Shown: positions 1 through 4,715 of the stretch, piece by piece
Layout: each line of letters begins with the position of its first letter
Numbering within the stretch: the stretch's first letter is position 1
Assembly: GCA_017647245.1 (NCBI GenBank)
Contig: JAGCKY010000107.1
Location: 1-5,177 of the forward strand
Source: Elusimicrobiaceae bacterium
GTDB lineage: Bacteria > Elusimicrobiota > Elusimicrobia > Elusimicrobiales > Elusimicrobiaceae
DNA length: 5,177 nt
Direction: 5' to 3'
Translations under genes and position numbers: made by a program
Notes under the pieces: model-generated
What the model was told of the DNA's origin: nothing
The model's input: only the letters and a program-made list of their open reading frames with translations
The model's database searches: none

Positions 1-1035
1 ATTCGCCAAGAGATGCAACACATGCAACAGGCCCAAGCCGCGCAAGTAGAGCAGGAAACTTTTGCGCGTAGTGCCGGACAGTTTGTGCAAACGGCGGGGC
101 TCATTCGTAGCGCCGGGGCATTAGATAAATATATACAGGCCAATTTAGCGGCGGCAGAGCAAGAAATCGGTTCGCAAAAATGCAAATCTGCCCAGTGGCA
201 AGAGCAAAAAAAACAATTACAGGATCAAGCGGTTTGTCACAACATAGAAGCGGCTTTATATGCGTCGCAAGTACAACAAGCGGCCGATGTATACACACAT
301 TTTGAAAAGACATTACCGCGTGAATTACAAGAAAGCTTGCAAGATAAATTGCAGACGGGGCAAGCGGCCGCAAGTGCGGTGGAATTGGCGCCGGGATTAT
401 ATGAGTCGTGCGTATCAGAAGACGGCGAAATTAATATCGGCGCGGCATCTGCATACTTGCATCGCTATTGCAAACAATACGGCGGGGATGAGACAAAATT
501 GACACAAGCCGTAAAAATCCAATTGGCTCTTGAGAGTAAACACAAGTTGCAAAAAAAATCACAAGCTTATTTGGATTTGTTGGCTTGTGCCGCAGCGCCC
601 GACGGCCCCGCAGAAAGCCGCCGGTTATTAGTTGCTTGGCAAGGTACGGCACAGCAAAGAAAACAAGCTGAAAAGTTAGCGTATGCGTTAGAGCAACCGT
701 CGGAAAAAAAGACAAATGCGGCGGTATTTAATGATTTGCAACATCAATTATACGCGGGAAATTTAACACAACAACAGATTGACAAAGCATTTAACGGCGG
801 TGGATTATCCGCCGCAGATGCCTTGCGTTTAAAAAGCCGTTGTTGTTTAGCCCACGCCGGGCAAAATGATATACAGGATAAGATATTGTTTGATTCGGTA
901 TACCGTTTTTGTGAAAAGTCCGGGCTGGACAACAAATCTACACAAGAAGCGGTATATGCGGTATTTTCGTCGGGAGAAGATGCACAAACCCATTTGAAAG
1001 CCGCCGAAGAATTAAAAAAATGGTTGGTCTTATAG
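1..1035 (+). CDS. Putative phage virion (internal/ejection-type) protein, 5'-truncated
   Basis: The frame is open from the first base (I-R-Q-E-M...), with no in-frame stop and no convincing ribosome binding site before the ATG at 13, so the gene very likely begins outside the window; 344 residues are visible. The protein is rich in Ala, Gln, Lys and Glu and appears almost wholly alpha-helical, with no signal peptide or membrane segment. A segment at about visible residues 255-280 (LTQQQIDKAF...GLSAADALRLKSR) has the 'helix, G-L-S/T, helix' pattern seen in phage structural and internal virion proteins. Eight cysteines are scattered through it, which is unusual for such a protein. Its stop codon overlaps the AGGAG that serves the tail fibre gene, so the two are co-transcribed. 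By analogy with T7-like phages, where internal virion proteins precede the fibre gene, an ejection-protein role is the best guess. I do not recognise the family by sequence; another structural or tail-associated role is possible. Confidence 0.72.
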   Translation: MRQEMQHMQQAQAAQVEQETFARSAGQFVQTAGLIRSAGALDKYIQANLAAAEQEIGSQKCKSAQWQEQKKQLQDQAVCHNIEAALYASQVQQAADVYTHFEKTLPRELQESLQDKLQTGQAAASAVELAPGLYESCVSEDGEINIGAASAYLHRYCKQYGGDETKLTQAVKIQLALESKHKLQKKSQAYLDLLACAAAPDGPAESRRLLVAWQGTAQQRKQAEKLAYALEQPSEKKTNAAVFNDLQHQLYAGNLTQQQIDKAFNGGGLSAADALRLKSRCCLAHAGQNDIQDKILFDSVYRFCEKSGLDNKSTQEAVYAVFSSGEDAQTHLKAAEELKKWLVL

Positions 1036-1044
1036 GAGATAAAA

Positions 1045-3051
1045 ATGAGTATAGCCGAAGTCAAAACACAAGAAAGATACCAAGGGGACGGAGAGACCGT
1101 CCAATGGAACATTACCTTTGCTTTTAATGACAAAGAGGATTTAAAAATTTATGTAATTGGCAGTGACGGTACAATCAGCGAAGTGACGGAAGATTATGCC
1201 ATAGAGGGAACAGTCTTGAAATATCCGTTGCAAACAAACGGCACACAGCCACTGGCAGAGGGGGAAACATTATTGATTTGCCGCTGCACACCGATGTTGC
1301 AAGAGCTGTCATTTGATGCGCAGGCAGATGTGCCGCCGTCCGTTTTAGAAAGCGGTTACGATAAGGCCATGATGATTGCCCAAGAATTGGCGGAACAGAT
1401 TAATCGTGCTGTTAAATTTCCGGTAGGAACAACTAACGGACAAACCGGCGCGCAAGCATACTTAAATACAATCAATAGCGCTGTCACGACGGCACAATCG
1501 GCGGCGAGTGCGGCGCAATCAGCCGCTTCTACCGCGGCGGCCGATGCCCAAGCGGCCATTAATTCTTATACGGATACTGCCGTGGGTGCGGAAAAATTAG
1601 CGCGCGAAGCAGCGGACGCTACCAAGTTGGATATCACCACCGCGGCCAGTACGTATTTAGCTCAAACAGATGCGGCCAGCACGTATTTGGCAAAGTCAGA
1701 TGCAATCAGCACTTATTTAACTCAGTCTGATGCGGCCAGCACGTATGCAACTCAAAGCGCGTTGACGACGGGACTAGCGGGAAAGCAGGCCACGCTTACG
1801 ACTGCGCAACAAGCGGCTGTGGATAGCGGTATAGACAGCACCAAAACTGCGCAAATTCAAACAAATAAAGAAGATATCGCGGCATTAGATGCGGAATTGG
1901 GTGAGGACAGACCTTGGCAAAAACCTGCCGACTGGATTGATATCCGCAACGGGGCGATTGATAATTCCGTATATTTCCTCGTCGGGCATAGCGCAGATTA
2001 TTCTTCTTATCCGAAATTCTCCCTCAATGCGGAAGTCAGCACTGGGGCAAATACGTATGACGTATATGTGGACGGCGTTAAACAAGCGACTACAGCCAGT
2101 GGCACTGCTACCACATTGGATTGGCAAACCTTGGCTTTATCAACGGGCTGGGACGTAACCCACCCTACTGCTTTGCGCACGCACGTGGTACGTGTCACGC
2201 CGACTACAAGCACGGACACGTTGACGAGAATACTTATTGCTGCCATTTCCGGGCAAGTACAACAGGGTTGCCTGTGGATTCATTTTGAGCTAGACAACAC
2301 AATCAGAGCAAGCAGTTTAGCTGGTTCTGAATCTAACAAACGCAACTTGTTATTGGAAGCAGTGACGGCGAAGGGGGATAAAATCACACTTCAAACAAAC
2401 TCAAGTGAATCCGCAAGCGGTTTTTATGGTATGTTTGCGCATTGCGAATCCTTGGTAACTATTCCTACGCTCGCTTCCGACGGGCAATATAACAGCGGTA
2501 TATATATTCCTTTCAACGGAACTAAAATAAAAAAATTAAAGCTGTCTAATTTAACTCCTAGCGGTTTGGCTTTTTTGAACGGGTCAAGTATTGAGAAAAT
2601 AGAAACCGATAAAGCCATATCTTTTATGAGTGGTACAGGGAGCGCAAATAAGGTAGGTGAAATTCCTTTACTTAAAAACCTGCCGCCCATCTCAACTAAA
2701 AAAAGTGAAAACATATTAATCCAAAACGCTTCATCTTTAGGCGATACTTTTATTGACCTGTCTTTTGACGATACGAAGAAAACGGTACGCGTGTATGGAA
2801 CGTCTACCTATTTTTGCACGGGTGTGAAAGGGCTGATTGTGTCTAGCTCTGCGCCGTTTGACGGAGCGAGCCCGCAAATCAACGTGTCGTACACGGGAAT
2901 GAACCGCGTGGCATTAGTGGCCCTGTTCAATTCGCTCCCGACGGTAAGCGCAAGCCAAGTGATTGATATTACGGGCGCGACAGGCGCAGCCGATTTGACG
3001 GCTGATGATATTGCAATCGTTACCGGAAAGGGCTGGACTTTGACCCGATAA
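1045..3051 (+). CDS. Phage tail fibre / receptor-binding protein with T7 gp17-like N-terminus
   Basis: This 668-residue protein probably attaches to the phage tail by its N-terminus and recognises the host surface with its C-terminus. Residues about 8-130 (YQGDG...WNITFAF...LKIYVIGSDG...DYAIEG...LAEGETLLI..., then LESGYDKAMMIAQELAEQINRAVKFP) match the pattern of the T7 gp17 N-terminal attachment domain. Residues 146-171 are an Ala/Ser/Gln helical stretch containing AAQSAAS repeats. Residues 200-239 are four 10-residue repeats, followed by a helical linker to about 287 and a module opening with DRPWQKPADW. From about 455 the sequence resembles BspA-type leucine-rich repeats (FYGMFAHCESLVTIPTL). 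It ends with MNRVALVALFNSLPTV...LTADDIAIVTGKGW, a C-terminus typical of gut-phage and surface LRR proteins. AGGAG at 1034-1038, six bases before the ATG, fixes the start. The stop at 3049-3051 abuts the next ribosome binding site. Tail fibre is a confident call; the receptor is unknown. Confidence 0.88.
   Translation: MSIAEVKTQERYQGDGETVQWNITFAFNDKEDLKIYVIGSDGTISEVTEDYAIEGTVLKYPLQTNGTQPLAEGETLLICRCTPMLQELSFDAQADVPPSVLESGYDKAMMIAQELAEQINRAVKFPVGTTNGQTGAQAYLNTINSAVTTAQSAASAAQSAASTAAADAQAAINSYTDTAVGAEKLAREAADATKLDITTAASTYLAQTDAASTYLAKSDAISTYLTQSDAASTYATQSALTTGLAGKQATLTTAQQAAVDSGIDSTKTAQIQTNKEDIAALDAELGEDRPWQKPADWIDIRNGAIDNSVYFLVGHSADYSSYPKFSLNAEVSTGANTYDVYVDGVKQATTASGTATTLDWQTLALSTGWDVTHPTALRTHVVRVTPTTSTDTLTRILIAAISGQVQQGCLWIHFELDNTIRASSLAGSESNKRNLLLEAVTAKGDKITLQTNSSESASGFYGMFAHCESLVTIPTLASDGQYNSGIYIPFNGTKIKKLKLSNLTPSGLAFLNGSSIEKIETDKAISFMSGTGSANKVGEIPLLKNLPPISTKKSENILIQNASSLGDTFIDLSFDDTKKTVRVYGTSTYFCTGVKGLIVSSSAPFDGASPQINVSYTGMNRVALVALFNSLPTVSASQVIDITGATGAADLTADDIAIVTGKGWTLTR
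1642..1761 (+). repeat. Four in-frame 30-bp tandem repeats in the tail fibre shaft
   Basis: Units start at 1642, 1672, 1702 and 1732 and encode AASTYLAQTD, AASTYLAKSD, AISTYLTQSD and AASTYATQSA. The first base of each unit is a codon first position, so changes in copy number would keep the frame. Third-position differences between units show the array is not freshly duplicated. It probably forms part of the trimeric shaft, and its length may set fibre length; that role is inference. Confidence 0.9.
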
Positions 3052-3062
3052 AGGAGAACACT

Positions 3063-3251
3063 ATGGTATATAAGAAAATCGCAAATGAAGAAGGCAATTA
3101 TAAAGACGTAAACGAAGTGCGCTATGACGTATTGGAAGCGCACGAGGCGTGGACCCCGCAGGGCAAGAACGTCGGATGGGACGAATACCCCGATATGGCT
3201 ACGGCCTTGGCGGCCTACGGCCTGACGTATGACCCGGTGGGGGAATTATGA
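3063..3251 (+). CDS. Small phage protein of unknown function (62 aa)
   Basis: This is a soluble, acidic 62-residue protein without a signal peptide or membrane segment. It has AGGAG at 3052-3056, directly after the tail fibre stop and six bases before the ATG. The second half (WTPQGKNVGWDEYPDMATALAAYGLTYDP) has several Trp, Tyr and Gly residues and looks like a compact folded domain. The first half carries a charged VYKKIANEEGNYKDVNEVRYDVLEAHEAW stretch, broken here into describable parts: a basic start, then an acidic helix. Placement immediately after the fibre gene is where fibre chaperones or assembly proteins often sit, but nothing in the sequence proves that. I do not recognise the family. 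Its TGA overlaps the ATG of the next gene (ATGA), so translation of the two is probably coupled. It is a real gene by ribosome binding site, spacing and operon fit; the function is open. Confidence 0.8.
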   Translation: MVYKKIANEEGNYKDVNEVRYDVLEAHEAWTPQGKNVGWDEYPDMATALAAYGLTYDPVGEL

Positions 3252-3427
3252 CGGTGGAGTTATTAGACACGCTTTGGAAAATAGCGGCGGTTATTTTTGC
3301 GGCGGGCGCGGTATGGGGGGAACTCAAGGCCATACGCAAAGATATTGCCCGTTTGGAAGAAAAACAAGACCGCTATAATCATTTGCAAGAGCGCGTTGTA
3401 AAATTAGAAGCAAAGCTGGACAATTAA
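3248..3427 (+). CDS. Small membrane protein with C-terminal coiled coil (59 aa)
   Basis: The reading is MTVELLDTLWK, then a hydrophobic segment at about residues 10-26 (KIAAVIFAAGAVWGEL), a basic patch (KAIRK), and a charged heptad-like helix with Leu/Val at 35, 46, 50, 51, 53 and 57, ending KLDN. Its ATG lies within the ATGA overlap with the preceding gene and has only a weak G-rich ribosome binding sequence (3239-3244), so it probably depends on translational coupling. One transmembrane helix plus a coiled coil is common among small phage lysis-cassette proteins: i-spanins share this N-terminal-membrane order, while XhlA-like proteins have the reverse. Positive charge just after the membrane segment predicts a cytoplasmic C-terminus, which argues against a classical spanin, as does the short length. 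The exact role in lysis or in the membrane is undetermined. Confidence 0.78.
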   Translation: MTVELLDTLWKIAAVIFAAGAVWGELKAIRKDIARLEEKQDRYNHLQERVVKLEAKLDN

Positions 3428-3442
3428 TCAAGGAGAAATAAC

Positions 3443-3634
3443 ATGGGATTATTTAGTAAACATGCGGCCGATGTGCTGCAAATTATCGGCGGGGTAGTGT
3501 CGGTAGCCACGCTGATTGTCAAACTGACACCGACGGCCAAAGATGACGCCATTGTAGCCAAAGTGATTAAGGTATTAAGTGCGCTATCTTTATGTAATGC
3601 CGACGGTAGTTTTATTGGCAGTGCCGAGAAATAA
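3443..3634 (+). CDS. Small putative membrane phage protein, holin-like candidate (63 aa)
   Basis: AGGAG at 3431-3435 sits seven bases before the ATG. The protein opens MGLFSKHAADV, continues with a hydrophobic stretch at about residues 12-28 (LQIIGGVVSVATLIVKL), then LTPTAKDDAIVAKVIKVLSAL and a polar tail. The 'TPT.KDD..V.K' segment after a hydrophobic helix resembles small proteins often found near the end of phage late operons beside lysis genes. A single hydrophobic segment would fit a small holin-like protein, but no holin family is identified with certainty. It is the last gene of the operon, 15 bases after the preceding stop. It ends in three consecutive in-frame stop codons (TAA TAG TAG, 3632-3640). 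Strong evidence supports a gene; only weak evidence supports its role. Confidence 0.8.
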   Translation: MGLFSKHAADVLQIIGGVVSVATLIVKLTPTAKDDAIVAKVIKVLSALSLCNADGSFIGSAEK

Positions 3635-3649
3635 TAGTAGAAAAAGGGT

Positions 3650-3682
3650 TGTCGTGCTGAGTTGTAGTTGCTCAGGGCCTCA
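3650..3682 (+). repeat. 33-bp palindromic repeat, copy 1 (direct)
   Basis: This is the first of three copies of a 33-bp unit approximating TGTCGTCCTGAG-N9-CTCAGGGCCTCA. The copy carries a G where the inverted copy has C (position 7). Its stem is CTGAG (3657-3661) paired with CTCAG (3671-3675) around a 9-base loop. It begins ten bases after the last of the three stop codons of the phage operon. The layout resembles REP-type or dRS3-like dispersed hairpin repeats of other bacteria. Stretch 3641-3790 holds only these repeats. Confidence 0.85.
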
Positions 3683-3693
3683 TTTAGTACATA

Positions 3694-3726
3694 TGTCGCC
3701 CTGAAAGGTGGTTGTTCAGGGCCTCA
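3694..3726 (+). repeat. 33-bp palindromic repeat, copy 2 (direct)
   Basis: This is a direct copy of the unit at 3650-3682. Both start TGTCG and end TTCAGGGCCTCA or CTCAGGGCCTCA. The arms are GCCCTGAA (3698-3705) and TTCAGGGC (3715-3722), a perfect 8-bp stem with a 9-base loop. Where this copy has A/T in place of the G/C closing the stem in the others, the partner base has also changed. Confidence 0.85.
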
Positions 3727-3744
3727 GCCGCTTTTAAGAAACAA

Positions 3745-3777
3745 CGAGGTCCTGAGCAGAGACACCTCAGGACGACA
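3745..3777 (-). repeat. 33-bp palindromic repeat, copy 3 (inverted)
   Basis: Read on the - strand, this is the same 33-bp unit (TGTCGTCCTGAG, 9 bases, CTCAGGACCTCG). The arms GTCCTGAG (3749-3756) and CTCAGGAC (3766-3773) form a perfect 8-bp stem with a 9-base loop. Because it is inverted relative to copy 1, the cluster as a whole (3650-3777) also has near-perfect 12-base terminal inverted repeats with one mismatch, and could fold as a single large cruciform or RNA structure. Confidence 0.85.
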
Positions 3778-3789
3778 GAGGATACGCAC

Positions 3790-3819
3790 AAAAAAACCGC
3801 CCCATTGCGGGGCGGTTTT
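3790..3819 (-). terminator. Rho-independent terminator of the pilin gene, possibly bidirectional
   Basis: Arms CCGCCCC (3797-3803) and GGGGCGG (3809-3815) enclose the loop ATTGC, and flanking A and T runs extend the stem. Read from the pilin side the hairpin is followed by seven T; read from the phage side it is followed by four. It lies 17 bases beyond the pilin stop codon, so it chiefly terminates the - strand gene and may also stop read-through from the phage operon. Confidence 0.92.
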
Positions 3820-3836
3820 GCAAATATCAAACTAGC

Positions 3837-4337
3837 TTACCATTTACCGTCAACCGGGTGACCGCTGGTAATAGCTTTACACATTTTGTACTCTTGTGTA
3901 GTAGACCCAGCTTCGGCCGGAGCGGCACCAGCAGTTGTTCCGGCGGCAGCGGCACAGTAGCGTGCAGCAGCACCAGCCGTGCTAACTACGGTAGACAATA
4001 CATAGGCGGCACTACCACCATAACGAGTAGCTTTCACCACGAAGTGTGTTTCTTCACCGGTGCTGTTATCAATAGCCAAGGTGAAGTTTTTCGTTTTACC
4101 CAATGTATTATCTGTGGTCGGTACCTCAATGTCCAACACATCAAAAGATGTGGGCCATTTGTTGGTTTGCAAGCGATAGCGTTCCGCGGCATAGCGAATG
4201 GTGCCCATTAAGGACACGGCTTCTGTAGAGCGGGCTTTTTCTACCGCTGTAGTATATTGCGGCAAGGCAATTGCCGCCAAGATGCCGATAATCAAGACGA
4301 CCACCAGCAACTCAATCAAGGTGAAACCTTTCTTCAT
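3837..4337 (-). CDS. Type IV pilin-like protein (prepilin-type N-terminal domain), 166 aa
   Basis: The protein begins [20 protein letters not shown]. It has a short basic leader, a prepilin peptidase site between Gly4 and Phe5, Glu at mature position 5, and a hydrophobic helix to about residue 26. Such proteins are cleaved and N-methylated at the inner membrane and assemble into type IV pili or type II secretion pseudopili. The helix continues through [32 protein letters not shown] and VLDIEVP follow, then a beta-rich C-terminal half. Cys128 and Cys153 probably form the C-terminal disulfide (D-region) loop, here an Ala/Gly/Thr-rich stretch. The frame extends upstream to 4370, but the start at 4337 is chosen because the ribosome binding site fits it and the leader is then of normal length. 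The gene is monocistronic, with its own promoter and terminator. Major pilin, minor pilin and pseudopilin cannot be told apart from sequence alone. Confidence 0.93.
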   Translation of the reverse strand: MKKGFTLIELLVVVLIIGILAAIALPQYTTAVEKARSTEAVSLMGTIRYAAERYRLQTNKWPTSFDVLDIEVPTTDNTLGKTKNFTLAIDNSTGEETHFVVKATRYGGSAAYVLSTVVSTAGAAARYCAAAAGTTAGAAPAEAGSTTQEYKMCKAITSGHPVDGKW

Positions 4338-4343
4338 AATATT

Positions 4344-4348
4344 CTCCT
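4344..4348 (-). promoter_or_regulatory. Ribosome binding site that fixes the pilin start
   Basis: AGGAG on the - strand lies six bases before the ATG at 4337-4335. It decides for the MKKGFTLIE start over the upstream in-frame ATG at 4370, which would add eleven residues before the leader and has no comparable site. Confidence 0.88.
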
Positions 4349-4359
4349 GTATAACCAAA

Positions 4360-4382
4360 TTAGCACTCAATCAAGTGCCTAA
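4360..4382 (-). promoter_or_regulatory. Inverted repeat in the pilin 5' untranslated region
   Basis: On the - strand, TTAGGCACT (4382-4374) and AGTGCTAA (4367-4360) form a stem of eight pairs with one bulged G and a 6-base loop. It starts about where transcription should begin, six to seven bases after the -10 box. It could be a message-stabilising 5' hairpin or an operator. The sequence shows only the symmetry; the function is inferred. Confidence 0.6.
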
Positions 4383-4387
4383 TTAAT

Positions 4388-4416
4388 AGTATAATCAAAA
4401 ACCGGTAAAAAAGCAA
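4388..4416 (-). promoter_or_regulatory. Sigma-70-type promoter of the pilin gene
   Basis: On the - strand there is TTGCTT (4416-4411), a 17-base spacer and TATACT (4393-4388). The -10 matches the consensus at five of six positions, the -35 at three of six, and the spacing is ideal. Predicted transcription starts near 4381, giving a leader of about 44 bases. The surroundings are AT-rich. No sigma-54 (-24/-12) element was seen. Confidence 0.7.
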
Positions 4417-4440
4417 GTGTTTTTTGCATAAAAAATAAGT

Positions 4441-4517
4441 GTCATCTCCGAGTATAAAAAAGTTGTCATCCCCGAGGAATAAAAAAAGCGTCATTCCCGA
4501 GGGTTTTTGTCGGGAAT
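4441..4517 (+). repeat. Three direct hairpin-repeat heads at 24-25 bp spacing, the last complete
   Basis: GTCATCTCCGAG (4441-4452), GTCATCCCCGAG (4465-4476) and GTCATTCCCGAG (4490-4501) recur every 24-25 bases, each of the first two followed by an A-rich spacer. Only the third has the second arm: ATTCCCGA (4493-4500) pairs with TCGGGAAT (4510-4517) around a 9-base loop. The first two look like decayed or half units. The arms resemble the ATTCCC...GGGAAT dispersed repeats (dRS3 type) known in Neisseria. The roughly 345-base gap between the pilin genes holds these repeats and no gene. Confidence 0.8.
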
Positions 4518-4542
4518 CTTCCGCACAGTGTCATTTTTTTTT

Positions 4543-4573
4543 CGTCATCCCGGGCGTGGACCCGGGATCCAGT
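4543..4573 (+). repeat. 31-bp hairpin repeat, left member of a facing pair
   Basis: The unit runs CGTCAT, arm CCCGGG, loop CGTGGA, arm CCCGGG, then ATCCAGT; the stem extends to ATCCCGGG/CCCGGGAT, 8 bp. It is the same 31-base design as the inverted unit at 4609-4639. The form GTCATCCC...GGGATCCAG is a palindromic repeat type widely scattered in bacterial genomes, for example in Rickettsiales. Confidence 0.88.
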
Positions 4574-4608
4574 GTTTTTTTATGAGGAGAAACAACCTTT
4601 ATAAACAA

Positions 4609-4639
4609 ACTGGATTGCGGATCCATGTCCGCAATGACG
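4609..4639 (-). repeat. 31-bp hairpin repeat, inverted partner with compensatory arms
   Basis: On the - strand it reads CGTCAT, arm TGCGGA, loop CATGGA, arm TCCGCA, then ATCCAGT. It matches the unit at 4543-4573 at 24 of 31 positions. Six of the seven differences form three paired changes that keep the stem fully complementary. Together the two units give a 97-bp element (4543-4639) with inverted termini and a 35-base AT-rich centre. Confidence 0.88.
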
Positions 4640-4664
4640 GTCTTTTATGAAATTCTTTTTCCAT

Positions 4665-4693
4665 AAAAAAATCCCCCGGGTTAGGGGGGATTT
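4665..4693 (-). terminator. Rho-independent terminator of the second pilin gene
   Basis: On the - strand the stem AAATCCCCC/GGGGGATTT (4693-4685 with 4677-4669) has a 7-base loop and is followed by a run of seven T (4671-4665, partly in the stem). It begins 22 bases beyond the stop codon of the partial pilin gene, in the right orientation to end its message. Confidence 0.9.
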
Positions 4694-4715
4694 AATTATC
4701 TTCATTTAGAAGAAA

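Noticed and set aside
13..1035. ATG at 13 as the true start of the first gene
   Set aside because: The frame is open to the window edge and no Shine-Dalgarno sequence precedes this ATG, so truncation by the window is more likely.
744..1133. Long open frame on the - strand across the end of the first gene and start of the fibre gene
   Set aside because: It is antisense to two well-supported genes, spans their ribosome binding site, and encodes nothing recognisable. The same applies to the other antisense frames under the fibre and pilin genes.
3691..3705. Small open frame beginning ATG TCG CCC in the junction
   Set aside because: It stops after three codons, so no gene is present in 3641-3836.
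3650..3777. CRISPR array
   Set aside because: Only three imperfect copies exist, one of them inverted, with spacers of 11 and 18 bases. These are hairpin repeats, and no cas genes are seen.
4360..4368. Perfect left half (TTAGCACTC) of a CIRCE heat-shock operator
   Set aside because: The right half GAGTGCTAA is not present at the required 9-base spacing. The actual symmetry is a shorter, tighter hairpin, and the gene is a pilin, not a chaperone.
4338..4370. Upstream in-frame ATG at 4370 as the pilin start
   Set aside because: It would place eleven extra residues before the leader, overlaps the 5' hairpin near the predicted transcript start, and lacks a ribosome binding site. The ATG at 4337 has AGGAG at ideal distance.
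4582..4650. 22-codon open frame starting ATGAGGAGA on the + strand
   Set aside because: It runs through the 31-bp inverted repeat unit, has no ribosome binding site, and is best explained by the repeat.
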